Positions 22,934 to 32,278 are shown, counted from the first letter of the stretch. The stretch is DNA of 35,567 bases from Bacteroidales bacterium (GCA_017461285.1 JAFTYS010000061.1:1-35567); one strand, 5' to 3'. Numbers and translations are program-made. Notes: generated by a model not told the origin, from the letters alone.

Positions 22934-24315
22934 TGCATATAAAGGAATCATTCAGAAGATATCTGGAAGAGGCGATAGGGTGCGATAATGCCCTTGTCGC
23001 TTTTTCTGCATTTGATGACCCCGCAAAGGTTTCCGTGCGTCGGAATCCTTTCAAGAAAGGACGGACTTTTGAAGGTGTGCCGGTGCCATGGAATCATCAT
23101 GGCGTACTGCTGGCGGAACGCCCGAAGTTCACTTTGGACCCTCATTTCCACGGCGGAGCGTTCTATGTCCAGGATTCCTCATCCATGTTTGTGGGCCATG
23201 TGTTCCGCAGTCTTCTGAACCTGATTCCGGACTCTCCGTCGGGCATTGTCAAGGTGCTCGACCTGTGTGCCGCCCCTGGCGGCAAGACGACAGATCTGGC
23301 CGCTTCTCTCCGCGAGGCCTACGGTGACCGGTTCCTGCTGGTCTCTAACGAGGTCATGAAGCAGAGGGCCGGGGTTCTGGCGGACAATGTGGCTCTGTGG
23401 GGGGATCCGAACGTGGTCGTGACATCCGACGACCCCCGCGCTTTCGCACCGCTGTCCGGTTTCTTCGATATTGTCGTGACCGATGTCCCTTGTTCGGGAG
23501 AAGGCATGTTCCGCAAGGATGAGGAAGCCCAGAAGCAGTGGTCTGAAGACAATGTGGCATTGTGCCAGGCCCGTCAGCGCAGGATAATCGCAGACATGTG
23601 GCCTTGCCTGAAGCAGGACGGGCTGCTGATATATTCGACATGCACGTTCAACCGTTATGAGAATGACGACAATGTGGACTGGATCGCGTCGGAACTTGGG
23701 GCGGAACCGCTCGTACCGTTCGGGGATGTTGCTCAAGGGGTGATAAAGACCCGGAGAGGCTACAGCCTCGTTCCGGGTCACGTGGAGGGCGAGGGCCAGT
23801 ATTGCGCTGCCCTCAGGAAGACTTCCGAAGTCGCTTTCCGCAGTTTCGAACCGGCGCGTCAGAAACGCGAGAAGCCCGGGAAGAAGCCCGTTCAGGCTGT
23901 CCCGGCGTCCATAAGAGACCTTTTCAATGTGCCTGTGGAACTCAGGCAGAAAGGGGAGACGGTGACTGCCGTCCCATCGCAGATCGCCCCGCAGACAGCG
24001 CTTCTGGAATCAGTCCTTCATGTACTTGCTGCAGGATGTGCTGCGGGAGTGCTCAAGGGACAGACCCTTGTTCCGGATGCGGACCTGGCTCTGTCGCTGA
24101 TATACAGGCCGGGGTCATATCCTGTTGCGGATGTGGAACTCCACACGGCACTTTCCTTCCTTCACAAGGACGCCATATTGCTTCCGGATAGTGAAAAGGG
24201 ATATGTGCTTATAGTATATGAGGGAGTTCCGTTGGGATTTGTCAAGAATTTAGGAAACAGGTGCAATAACCTGCATCCGCAGGGAAGGCGCATCAGAATG
24301 AATATTGAAATATGA
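22930..24315 (+). CDS. RNA cytosine-C5 methyltransferase (NOL1/NOP2/Sun family, RsmF-like)
   Basis: SAM-dependent enzyme of 461 residues, probably modifying 16S rRNA. SAM motif I D-L-C-A-A-P-G-G-K-T-T is at about 114-124, motif IV D-V-P-C-S-G-E-G-M-F at about 190-199 and motif VI with the second catalytic cysteine S-T-C-T-F-N at about 236-241. The C-terminal 170 residues form an RsmF-like extension (PUA-type, ending with L-H-P-Q-G-R-R-I-R). It begins at the first of two adjacent ATG codons overlapping the SRPBCC stop, and its own stop overlaps the next start by 4 bases. The exact target base is not known. Confidence 0.9.
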   Translation: MMHIKESFRRYLEEAIGCDNALVAFSAFDDPAKVSVRRNPFKKGRTFEGVPVPWNHHGVLLAERPKFTLDPHFHGGAFYVQDSSSMFVGHVFRSLLNLIPDSPSGIVKVLDLCAAPGGKTTDLAASLREAYGDRFLLVSNEVMKQRAGVLADNVALWGDPNVVVTSDDPRAFAPLSGFFDIVVTDVPCSGEGMFRKDEEAQKQWSEDNVALCQARQRRIIADMWPCLKQDGLLIYSTCTFNRYENDDNVDWIASELGAEPLVPFGDVAQGVIKTRRGYSLVPGHVEGEGQYCAALRKTSEVAFRSFEPARQKREKPGKKPVQAVPASIRDLFNVPVELRQKGETVTAVPSQIAPQTALLESVLHVLAAGCAAGVLKGQTLVPDADLALSLIYRPGSYPVADVELHTALSFLHKDAILLPDSEKGYVLIVYEGVPLGFVKNLGNRCNNLHPQGRRIRMNIEI

Positions 24316-25226
24316 AAAGGATTATACTGGCAGTGTGGGCATTGGCAGCCTGTGTTGTAATGAATGCGCAGAACTCATCGAGGTACGAACAGAGGTACGA
24401 CCTTCTTGTTTCGCAGTTCGGTCCGGCAGGAGTTGGTGTTGAGACCGTGCTTAACAACTGGGAAAGGGAAGACTCGACGAATGCGAAGATGCTTCAGGGA
24501 AAATTCGTTTATCTGTTCACAAAGGCGCAGACTGGGGTGGTGGAGCCCCATCCCGGCAAGAAGTATCTGGGCATGAACCCGGTCCTCACGCTCAAGGACT
24601 CTCTCGGCAACGATGTGAACTACTTCGAGGTCAATGTATTCGATGACGAACTCTATGCCGAGGCTCTGAAGACTGCGGACAGGGCGGCCGGCCTGTGGCC
24701 TGACAGGCTGGATTTCAGGTTCATGAAGGCTAATGCATATATCGCATACGAGAAGGAAAGCCCTGACATGGCTCTTGCCTGCCTGCTGGATCTGGCTCAG
24801 GATAACCTCAAGAGGAAGTCTTCATGGGAATATGAAGGCAAGAAGGCAGACCAGAAGTTCTTCCAGGATGCCATGCAGGAATACTGTTTCAGTTTCTATA
24901 CCATTGGAACACATGCTTCCTATGAGGCATTCCGTACGCTCTCTGAAAAGATGGCGGAATATTTCCCGGACAATACCGATTTCATCAATAATATCGGTTC
25001 GTACTACCTTATAGCAAAGAATGACTATAAGACGGCATACAAGTATTATAATAAGGTCCTGAAGGCTCATCCCGGCGAAGAGACGGCCATCAGAAACGGC
25101 ATCCTTGCCGCGAGAAAGCAGAAGAACGTCAAGCAGGAGAAGAAGTATCTTGAGATGATGTTGAAATACGGTTCGGAGAGAGACCGACTCCAGGCCGAAG
25201 GCCGTCTCAAGGCATTGAATAAATAA
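24312..25226 (+). CDS. Secreted TPR-like repeat protein
   Basis: Protein of 304 residues with a signal peptide (M-K-R-I-I-L-A-V-W-A-L-A-A-C-V-V-M-N-A-Q). The mature part is helical, with tetratricopeptide-like pairs, clearest at about 118-150 (A-L-K-T-A-D-R-A-A-G-L-W-P), 205-225 and 235-260 (Y-K-T-A-Y-K-Y-Y-N-K-V-L-K-A-H-P-G-E-E-T-A). It probably acts in the periplasm or on the outer membrane inner face as a binding scaffold. It overlaps the methyltransferase gene by 4 bases and is followed 3 bases later by the permease gene. Function unknown. Confidence 0.82.
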   Translation: MKRIILAVWALAACVVMNAQNSSRYEQRYDLLVSQFGPAGVGVETVLNNWEREDSTNAKMLQGKFVYLFTKAQTGVVEPHPGKKYLGMNPVLTLKDSLGNDVNYFEVNVFDDELYAEALKTADRAAGLWPDRLDFRFMKANAYIAYEKESPDMALACLLDLAQDNLKRKSSWEYEGKKADQKFFQDAMQEYCFSFYTIGTHASYEAFRTLSEKMAEYFPDNTDFINNIGSYYLIAKNDYKTAYKYYNKVLKAHPGEETAIRNGILAARKQKNVKQEKKYLEMMLKYGSERDRLQAEGRLKALNK

Positions 25227-25229
25227 TCT

Positions 25230-26393
25230 TTGGACGCATCATTCTACATAGCATCCCGACTCCGTTTCAAGGGGAAGGCCGTGATCATATGCATTGCGGT
25301 CAGTTTCTTTGTGATGATACTTGCCGTGGCAATATCATCGGGCTTCAGACATGCCGTCCGAACCAGTCTATCGGACATTTCCGGAGACATTCTCCTTTCT
25401 GCTCCTGACCTGAATGTGATGAGCGAAACGAGGCCTCTGGATGCATCGGACCCATGTCTTTCGTATGTCGAATCTTCTGATCTTGTATCGAAGGTCGTCC
25501 CTGCCGTATGGCGTGCCGGAATCGTCAGGCATGGCGACAGCATGCATGGGGTGGTGGTGAAGGGGATTCCTTCCGGTGGCTGCGACACCATTCCGTTGGG
25601 AGTATCCATTCCGCGGAAACTGTCGCGTGTATCCGGACTCAAGCCCGGGGACAGGATGCTCACCTATTTCGTCGGAGAGAACCTCAAGGTGCGTCAGTTC
25701 AATGTCGTGGATGTGCATGATGCTGTTGTGGAGACGGATGACGCATTCGTTGTGTATGCGTCCCTGTCGGACATGCAGAGGCTTAACGGCTGGGACGAAG
25801 ATCAGGTTTCGGCTATAGAGGTCCATCTTGTGCCGGGCCATGATGATGAGGCGACGATAATGGATGCCACCAGGGAACTCGGTTCGCTTGTCATGCTTTA
25901 TCAGGAAAAGGACGAACTGGTCGCCACCTCTTCCGTATCACGCTATCCTCAGCTGTTCGGATGGCTCTCCCTGATAGACTTCAATGTGGGGATCATACTT
26001 CTGCTCATGACTGTAGTCGCCGGTTTCAATATGATTTCCGGACTTCTCATAATGCTTTTCGAGAACATTTCGACTATAGGTGTCCTTAAGTCCCTGGGAA
26101 TGACCGACCGTTCGATATCGAAGGTCTTCCTCGCAAGTTCTGCTGTTCTGGTGGGGAAGGGAATGGCAATCGGAAACGTTCTTGCCGTCATAGTCTGCAT
26201 CATACAGAAAACGACACATATCCTCAAGCTCAATCCTGAGAATTATTATGTGTCGTTTGTGCCTGTGGATATAGATCCGGGCATGATACTGCTTGCTGAT
26301 GCCGTTTCATTCGTGGCAATCATGCTCCTTCTCCTTATACCATGCCTCTTTATATCAAAGGTTGATCCTGCACGGACGGTGCGTGTCAGATAG
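25230..26393 (+). CDS. FtsX/LolC/E-type ABC transporter permease (TTG start)
   Basis: Inner-membrane permease of 387 residues. It starts at TTG, 3 bases after the previous stop; no ATG lies near the conserved N-terminus F-Y-I-A-S-R-L-R-F-K-G-K. Layout: one N-terminal helix (about 18-38), a periplasmic MacB-PCD-like domain (about 45-240), then three C-terminal helices (about 255-280, 300-330 and 350-377) with the FtsX motif E-N-I-S-T-I-G-V-L-K-S-L-G-M. This is the LolC/LolE architecture for lipoprotein release, but MacB-type roles are equally possible. No ATPase subunit is encoded next to it. Its end overlaps the convergent transglycosylase gene by 8 bases. Confidence 0.87.
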   Translation: MDASFYIASRLRFKGKAVIICIAVSFFVMILAVAISSGFRHAVRTSLSDISGDILLSAPDLNVMSETRPLDASDPCLSYVESSDLVSKVVPAVWRAGIVRHGDSMHGVVVKGIPSGGCDTIPLGVSIPRKLSRVSGLKPGDRMLTYFVGENLKVRQFNVVDVHDAVVETDDAFVVYASLSDMQRLNGWDEDQVSAIEVHLVPGHDDEATIMDATRELGSLVMLYQEKDELVATSSVSRYPQLFGWLSLIDFNVGIILLLMTVVAGFNMISGLLIMLFENISTIGVLKSLGMTDRSISKVFLASSAVLVGKGMAIGNVLAVIVCIIQKTTHILKLNPENYYVSFVPVDIDPGMILLADAVSFVAIMLLLLIPCLFISKVDPARTVRVR

Positions 26394-27465
26394 AAGGACA
26401 GATAGTGCAGAATGCATCATACAGATTCATGACGCTTTCCACATATGCTATTGTCTCATGCCCCTGGAATTTTCCCAGCTTAACTGATTCCTCTTCAAGA
26501 ATCGAGTCTTCCCTCATCAGAGGAATGACCGTCATGACCTCATCCCAGATTTTGCTGTCGACCGACTTGGCCTGCGCAAGCCTGCGGCAGTCTGCGATCC
26601 TGCCTTCGCCTGCGTTATATGCCGCAAGGGTGAACTTTATCTGCTCTGCCTTCTCCATGTTTTCCCCGTCGAACATCCTCTGAAGCCTCTTCAGATGGCT
26701 TGTGCCTGCCTTGAGGTTCTTCTCTGGATTGAGGAGGTCGTCGATGCCGTAATAGTCTGCTGTAGACGGCATTACCTGCATAAGGCCGGAAGCGCCACGA
26801 TGTGATCTTGAATTGATGGAGAACTTTGATTCCTGATAGACCACAGCTGCAAGCATCCTCCAGTCCCATCCGAGTTCTGAGGCATATTTCTTCAGAAGAT
26901 CGTCGTAAGGACTTATGGTTCTGGAAACAACGCCGTTTTCAGCCTTTCTGACAGGATTGCCATATGTCGAGTAGCGTCTTTCGATAGACAGGTATTCAGG
27001 CGAACCTGCCATGTAGCTGATCCACATGTTTATCTGTCTGAGTCTTGCATCCGATTCCTTTGATACTATCCATGCCGAGCATGAATTCATCATCCTGGAT
27101 ACTTCCACGCTGTCCTTATGCTCTCCCAGGTCATGCGCGTGAGCTATGACTATGTCCACTTTTCCCTGCTTGAGGGAGTCTATGTAATTCTCTCCTTTTG
27201 AAGGAGTGAGGATGCTGATGTTGCATCGGTTGTCCTCTGCGAATCTGCTGAGGAGCTCGTAGTTCATGCCGGTCTCCAGACCGTGCTCTGCGTACATCTC
27301 GTCACCGAGATCTATCACACATCTGATGTCCTCTCCGGCAAATGCGTTTGCCGTGTGGGCTCCGTTAAGCATGCGGCCTTTCTCACATAATGGAGTCAGG
27401 CAGATGACTGTCAGAGTTATGAGGACGTTTCTTAATCTTCTTTCTGTCTTACCACTAACTTTCAT
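26386..27465 (-). CDS. MltF-like lytic murein transglycosylase
   Basis: Envelope protein of 359 residues. It has a hydrophobic N-terminal export segment (about 14-28). The next part (about 45-175) resembles a solute-binding (SBP_bac_3) domain but is roughly half the usual size. The C-terminal catalytic SLT domain (about 195-345) has the catalytic Glu in Y-Q-E-S-K-F, then G-A-S-G-L-M-Q-V-M-P-S-T-A and A-A-Y-N-A-G-E-G-R-I. It would cut glycan strands to 1,6-anhydroMurNAc products. It lies 6 bases after the porin gene on the same strand, so the two share a transcript, and its 3' end overlaps the permease gene. Confidence 0.87.
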   Translation of the reverse strand: MKVSGKTERRLRNVLITLTVICLTPLCEKGRMLNGAHTANAFAGEDIRCVIDLGDEMYAEHGLETGMNYELLSRFAEDNRCNISILTPSKGENYIDSLKQGKVDIVIAHAHDLGEHKDSVEVSRMMNSCSAWIVSKESDARLRQINMWISYMAGSPEYLSIERRYSTYGNPVRKAENGVVSRTISPYDDLLKKYASELGWDWRMLAAVVYQESKFSINSRSHRGASGLMQVMPSTADYYGIDDLLNPEKNLKAGTSHLKRLQRMFDGENMEKAEQIKFTLAAYNAGEGRIADCRRLAQAKSVDSKIWDEVMTVIPLMREDSILEEESVKLGKFQGHETIAYVESVMNLYDAFCTICPSI

Positions 27466-27471
27466 ACTTTA

Positions 27472-30147
27472 CTAACGTCTTTGGGCGGTCTGTCTTCCGC
27501 CTCCGGCCGGATTGCTCCTTGCGCCTCCCGCGTTCGGGCCGTTCTGGCCGTTCGGACCGTTCGGTCCTGTTGTTGCTGCCTTGCCAGGACGCACCCAGAA
27601 AGGCCATGTTATGCCGAACTTTATCGCTCTCTGCGGAGCAATGTAGCCTGCTGCAGAGAAATAGTCCGCCGACTTGTTCGGCCATCCCATGTTCACGTTT
27701 ACCGCCTTGATGAAGATGCTTGCCTTCTTCCATTGTATGTTGACGAATGCATCTATGTATGGGCAGTTTCCGTATTTCCTTTCGTCCTGGTTATGGAACA
27801 CTCCTAGTACTGGATTGTATGCAGGTGCATACCATTCTGTAGTATATGTTCCGTTTGCTCCGATCTGCATCTGCATGACGTTCTTCACGACGTCGAACTG
27901 GATGTAGTACCGGAAGTTGAGGGCCAGCAGCGGTAGCGGCAGGACTTCCTTGTCTGAAGAAAGCTGCAGCATCGCGTGATGGTCCAGATGGAACTTCCAT
28001 ACGAGGAAGTTCTTCTTTAGAGTTGCCGTCATGACGCTCATAGGGGAAGTGTTCTGCTGTACGAATCCCTGAGTGTCATAATATATGTTGTTGCTCAGCA
28101 ACGCGTATCCGAATGAAGCCGCCATCTCCCATCTCGGGATAGAGACGGAGGCTTCGGCTTTTGTAGTCGAGATCTTGCCGAAGTCGTTGTCCCACTTGAA
28201 ATGGTTCGTGAACAGGTGCTGCTGATAATAGTCAGGTTCCTTGAGGCTGGTCTCGAAATGGGCTGTGACTGTGAGAGGACTCTTGCGGTCCCTTCTGAAC
28301 GGATATGCGTTGAAGGCCATGTTGGCCTCTATACCGAAGTCGTTGATCTCATATCCGAGGAAATTGTATTTTCCCTTGGCGTTCCATGTCAGATACCTGC
28401 TGTACTGACCGTTGGCTCCGGCATAGAGGTACATCGAGTTCTGTACCACGTTGTTTCCTCCGCGCAGATAGTCTGTCGGACTGAAGCTGAAATAGTTTGC
28501 CAACTTGTCTCCGATGCCGACGTCCAGCTTCGATATGATTCCGTCATCCTTCCACGGCTGCAGCCTTATGAATACCTTGTTGTCCAGACGCATGACCCTG
28601 AGGGAGTCCATGCTGGATGTCGGATTGATGTAGAAGCGGTCTCCGTAGAATTCCTTTCCCAGGGGGTCGCTGATCTTGTCCTTATATGTCTTGCTGAACA
28701 CTGAATACTCGGTGCTATGGCCTATGAAGGCTGTGGTTATGTCCGTATTGATCCTTGCGGTGTCGGCCTTTGCGGCTTCGATGGCCAGCTGCCTTTCTTC
28801 TTCCGCCATCAGCTGGGCGATGGCAGTCGAGTCGCCGCTTGCCATGATGCTGTCACGCCTTGCTTCCTGCAGCTTTCTTTCCTTCTTTCCCTTCAGATCG
28901 GTCAGGAAGGTAAGAGGAATCCTGTAGGACTGGTCCAGGAACAGGGTGTTCTTCTTGAGCTGGTTTTCCGCGTCACGAAGGTAGACGTCTATCTCTCGTG
29001 CATCGACGGTGGTGTCTCGTATCCATGATTCGTCGACAATACCTCCGTTCTCGCTTCGCTTTACCTTGTTGTAGATGTATCCTGCATGCATCAGGTACTT
29101 CTTGCCCAGATAGTTCGTCGATGCCACGAAGGTCTTGTTGGCGGTATCCTCTCTTTTGAGCATACCATTGCCGCCGTATCGTCTGAAGTCGATGGTGAAG
29201 TTCAGGGCAGGAGTGATGTTCTGGGTCGTCAGCACCCGGATGTTGGCTTCCTCCTTTTCCTGATTTGCGAACAGGGTTCCGTAATATGCGAGCTCGGTAT
29301 AAGGAGTCTTCGTGTTGTATTGAGGGAGTGTTTCCGGAGTGTAGGTCCAGATGCTGTACGGTGCGTAGAAGATGGCGTTGTCTTCTTCCGCCCTCTTGAA
29401 CCAGTCATAAAGCTGGACAGGGGATCCGCTGATTCCCAGCCACGATGCATTGATGTCTTCGTTGTAGAAGACGTAGTCGTTGAAGCTGCGCCTGTATGAG
29501 GTGTCGGCAGCCATGTCCCTGACCTCTACCATGTTATGGAAGTCCTTGTCGTGCTTCCATGTTATGATTCTCTTGAAGTGGAGCGAGTCCGGAACTGCGA
29601 AGGTCTCGAGGATTCGGGGAATGGACTCCCTGACGCTGTCCTTGTATGCCCTGATGCTGTCCTTGATCTCTATCTTTCTGTTTGCTGCGGCGATCAGTGC
29701 GGGAAGAGCCTGCTCCGCATCGTATTTCTTGCGCTCCTTTCTGGTCAGAGAAGCATACCATGCGTCGAATTTCGCCTTCGCCACTTCCGTCGAGTCCTGT
29801 ATGTACAGGGAATCAAGCTTCATGAGCTCGAGAGTGTCTCCGGCGGCCATCAGGGAATCTCTGACCTGAAATCTTGTCGTCGAGTCCTTGAGGGCGATAT
29901 AATACTTGTATTTGAAAGGGTCTGTGTACTGGAGCGAATCTGGGATTCTGATCGTGTCGCGAGCCTGTATGACTTCAGGAAGAATGGTGTCGGCTGTATG
30001 TGTCGTGTCAGGCAACTGTATGAGTTCCAATGAGTCGGCAAGCTGTCTCAAGCTTGCCGACCTGCCTGCGTCTATGCCGAATGACTGTATTGCAGCCACG
30101 CTGACCAGCAGGAGCGGTACCCATATTTTTGCGATAAGATTCTTCAT
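27472..30147 (-). CDS. Putative outer-membrane porin (Bacteroidota large porin family)
   Basis: Protein of 891 residues with a signal peptide (about 1-24). A periplasmic-looking N-terminal region (about 25-240) is rich in D-S-L, D-T-I and K/E helices. A long barrel follows (about 250-865) with alternating aromatic strands, for example W-K-A/K-G-K-Y-N-F-L-G-Y-E and Y-I-Q-F-D-V-V-K-N-V-M. It ends with a strand I-K-F-G-I-T-W-P-F-W and then a tail of G-P-N repeats and Arg/Gly. It looks like the Bacteroidota putative porin family; transported solutes are unknown. It has a good promoter at 30158-30189 and is followed by the MltF-like gene. Confidence 0.78.
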   Translation of the reverse strand: MKNLIAKIWVPLLLVSVAAIQSFGIDAGRSASLRQLADSLELIQLPDTTHTADTILPEVIQARDTIRIPDSLQYTDPFKYKYYIALKDSTTRFQVRDSLMAAGDTLELMKLDSLYIQDSTEVAKAKFDAWYASLTRKERKKYDAEQALPALIAAANRKIEIKDSIRAYKDSVRESIPRILETFAVPDSLHFKRIITWKHDKDFHNMVEVRDMAADTSYRRSFNDYVFYNEDINASWLGISGSPVQLYDWFKRAEEDNAIFYAPYSIWTYTPETLPQYNTKTPYTELAYYGTLFANQEKEEANIRVLTTQNITPALNFTIDFRRYGGNGMLKREDTANKTFVASTNYLGKKYLMHAGYIYNKVKRSENGGIVDESWIRDTTVDAREIDVYLRDAENQLKKNTLFLDQSYRIPLTFLTDLKGKKERKLQEARRDSIMASGDSTAIAQLMAEEERQLAIEAAKADTARINTDITTAFIGHSTEYSVFSKTYKDKISDPLGKEFYGDRFYINPTSSMDSLRVMRLDNKVFIRLQPWKDDGIISKLDVGIGDKLANYFSFSPTDYLRGGNNVVQNSMYLYAGANGQYSRYLTWNAKGKYNFLGYEINDFGIEANMAFNAYPFRRDRKSPLTVTAHFETSLKEPDYYQQHLFTNHFKWDNDFGKISTTKAEASVSIPRWEMAASFGYALLSNNIYYDTQGFVQQNTSPMSVMTATLKKNFLVWKFHLDHHAMLQLSSDKEVLPLPLLALNFRYYIQFDVVKNVMQMQIGANGTYTTEWYAPAYNPVLGVFHNQDERKYGNCPYIDAFVNIQWKKASIFIKAVNVNMGWPNKSADYFSAAGYIAPQRAIKFGITWPFWVRPGKAATTGPNGPNGQNGPNAGGARSNPAGGGRQTAQRR

Positions 30148-30157
30148 AACAAGACGG

Positions 30158-30189
30158 CAAAGGTACGAATAATTATTTGATTATTCAAT
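30158..30189 (-). promoter_or_regulatory. Promoter for the porin-transglycosylase operon
   Basis: Minus-strand TACCTTTG (30158-30165) matches TAnnTTTG; ATTG at 30186-30189 is a -33 candidate at 20 bases. The -33 element lies inside the last codons of pncA. Predicted leader is only about 5-10 nt. Confidence 0.6.
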
Positions 30190-30768
30190 ACTTATGCCCT
30201 CCTCTGCCATTTCGTCCAATGCCTTGAGGTGGCCCTGATGGTCGACAAAGCCGATGCAGTCCTTGAGGAGGCGGACCTTGAATCCGGCCTTCATGATGTC
30301 TTCGCATGTGTTGCGGACGCAGTATTCTGTAGCGATTCCGCATACATATACATCTGTGGTGTCTAGCATTTCCAGAATCTCGACGAGGGACTGTCCGGCT
30401 GTGTTAAGTCCTTCTGCACCAGAGTATTGCTCTGATGTCCTGTCGCATCCTTTGTCAAAGGTGAGCTCCTCTGATACGTATGGAACCAGGTCTTCGTGGA
30501 TTTCTCCTCCGCGGGTGCCTGCCACGCAGTGTGGCGGCCATATGCCGCCGTATTCCTTGAAGGAGGAATGGTCTGCAGGATGGTGGTCTCTTGTAAACAG
30601 GATAGGGAACATGTCGAGGATCTCGTGGTCCTCTCCGCCCTGTCCGTTTGTCTGTCTGTCGATGAATTTCAGGGTCTGCCTTACGGCTTCCTCCGAATTG
30701 TGACATGCGAGGCTCCCGTCTATGAAGTCATACTGCATGTCCACTACCACTAACGCGCTGTTTTTCAT
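30181..30768 (-). CDS. pncA: Nicotinamidase
   Basis: Cysteine hydrolase of 195 residues that deamidates nicotinamide to nicotinate for NAD salvage. The catalytic triad is visible: D10 (V-V-D-M-Q), K106 (F-D-K-G) and C150 (G-I-A-T-E-Y-C). Metal ligands D61, H63 and probably H80 lie in R-D-H-H-P-A-D-H and W-P-P-H-C. Length is normal and the family is the isochorismatase-like fold. It follows pncB by a single base, so both salvage enzymes are made from one transcript: nicotinamide to nicotinate, then nicotinate to its mononucleotide. Confidence 0.94.
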   Translation of the reverse strand: MKNSALVVVDMQYDFIDGSLACHNSEEAVRQTLKFIDRQTNGQGGEDHEILDMFPILFTRDHHPADHSSFKEYGGIWPPHCVAGTRGGEIHEDLVPYVSEELTFDKGCDRTSEQYSGAEGLNTAGQSLVEILEMLDTTDVYVCGIATEYCVRNTCEDIMKAGFKVRLLKDCIGFVDHQGHLKALDEMAEEGISIE

Positions 30769-30769
30769 A

Positions 30770-32254
30770 TTATAACTTGAAGTTTCGTATTTCTGTCACA
30801 ATGTTGTTGATGATGCCCATCTTGAGGTTGTACAGGTCGTCCGAAATGTCCACCTTGTAATAGTGCGGGTTGATGAGACGTCTCTCGCTCGGGCTGAAAT
30901 GCATCAGGGTCCTGTTGTAATACTCCTTCTTCTCGGCGAGGGTATGGTGCGGAGCGCATCTCTTTCCGTTTTCGATGACCTTGTGCTGCATGGTCATGGC
31001 CGTATATTCTCCGGCCTCGAATGTCTTCGTCTTGTAACGGTCGTACTCGTCGCATACGGTGAAGGTCTCTCCGGCCTCGATCTTTCTGCTGAGCTCGTCT
31101 CCACGCAGGCATGTCACGTCCACCTTGAATATCTCGCCCTTCGAAGGGTCGTTTATCATGATCCTGTATGTGATCTGTGAACCCGGATTGATCAGCTTGA
31201 TCTTGTCTTCTGAGCGTTTGAGGACAGCCTCGCCGTCGATCTCGACCAGCTTGTATACGTTTCCGAAGCATGGCGCTGCTTTTGATGTCGCGATTGCATC
31301 TCCTACTCCGTACGAGTCTATGCATGCACCCTGACGCTCAAGGTCTGTGATCAGGTATTCGTCCAGTGAGTTGGTGGCGAATATCTTGCATTTTGTCATG
31401 CCGTGCTCGTCAAGGATCCTGCGGCACTCGATGGAAAGGTACGCAAGGTCGCCGCTGTCAAGTCTGACTCCGTATCCCGGAGCATATGAATCGTCTATGC
31501 CGTTTTCCTTATATGCCTTGATCGCGTTCAGCACGCCGCATTTCAAGGTGTCGTATGTGTCGATCAGAAGGATGATGCTTTCTCCCTTATGGGTCTTTAT
31601 GTATGTGTCGAATGCCTTGAATTCGCCGGCCACGCTGCTGCCGAAGGCGGTCACGAAGCTGTGGGCCATGGTTCCGGTCGAGCCATAGTCGAACATCACT
31701 CCTGCCAGGATGTTGGATGTGCTGGCGCATCCGGCGATGACCGCTGCTTTTGCTCCGTATGTCGCCGCCCAAGGTCCATGGGCCCTTCTTGAACCGAATT
31801 CGCTTACCGGACGGTTTGTGGACCTGCATACGCGTGAAGCCTTTGTCGCTACGGCCATCTGGTGGTTCATTATGCAGAGCATAGGGGTCTCGAGCACCTG
31901 CGCCTCGATCAGAGGGCCTTCGATGATGACGATCGGCTGGTTAGGGAATGCGATCTCTCCTTCACGCATCGCGTAGACTGTTCCTGTGAACTTCATTGCG
32001 GAAAGATAGCCTCTGAATTCGGCGTATTCATCTCCGGGAAGGAACTTCTCGAAGAATGCCGGGTCCATGTTGCCGAGGTTTTCGACCATTTCGATTACCT
32101 CGTCCGTGCCGCTGACGACTGCCCAGTTGTTGTTTTCCGGCGCCTTTCGGTAGAAGAGGTTGAAGACTGCCTTCTTGTCTTTCATTCCGCTGTCGTAGAA
32201 GGATTTTCCCATCGTGTACTGGTACTTGTCCGAGCAATATGCATGATTAAGCAT
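30770..32254 (-). CDS. pncB: Nicotinate phosphoribosyltransferase
   Basis: Enzyme of 494 residues that makes nicotinate mononucleotide from nicotinate and PRPP. It opens with D-K-Y-Q-Y-T-M-G-K-S-F and contains E-F-G-S-R-R-A-H-G, the T-S-N-I-L-A-G segment, G-V-R-L-D-S-G-D-L and the G-V-G-D-A-I-A-T-S region that binds substrate and phosphate. A late C-terminal extension (H-H-T-L-A-E-K-K-E-Y-Y-N) resembles the longer bacterial form. The nicotinate form is preferred over the nicotinamide form because the partner gene encodes nicotinamidase. It is divergent from the kinase-RapZ fusion, with a 76-base AT-rich spacer. Confidence 0.92.
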   Translation of the reverse strand: MLNHAYCSDKYQYTMGKSFYDSGMKDKKAVFNLFYRKAPENNNWAVVSGTDEVIEMVENLGNMDPAFFEKFLPGDEYAEFRGYLSAMKFTGTVYAMREGEIAFPNQPIVIIEGPLIEAQVLETPMLCIMNHQMAVATKASRVCRSTNRPVSEFGSRRAHGPWAATYGAKAAVIAGCASTSNILAGVMFDYGSTGTMAHSFVTAFGSSVAGEFKAFDTYIKTHKGESIILLIDTYDTLKCGVLNAIKAYKENGIDDSYAPGYGVRLDSGDLAYLSIECRRILDEHGMTKCKIFATNSLDEYLITDLERQGACIDSYGVGDAIATSKAAPCFGNVYKLVEIDGEAVLKRSEDKIKLINPGSQITYRIMINDPSKGEIFKVDVTCLRGDELSRKIEAGETFTVCDEYDRYKTKTFEAGEYTAMTMQHKVIENGKRCAPHHTLAEKKEYYNRTLMHFSPSERRLINPHYYKVDISDDLYNLKMGIINNIVTEIRNFKL

Positions 32255-32278
32255 CTCTGTTGTGGTTTATAAATCATA

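Noticed and set aside
28201..30033. Several plus-strand frames inside the porin gene
   Set aside because: Shadows of the minus-strand porin; composition typical of antisense of D/S/K-rich sequence.
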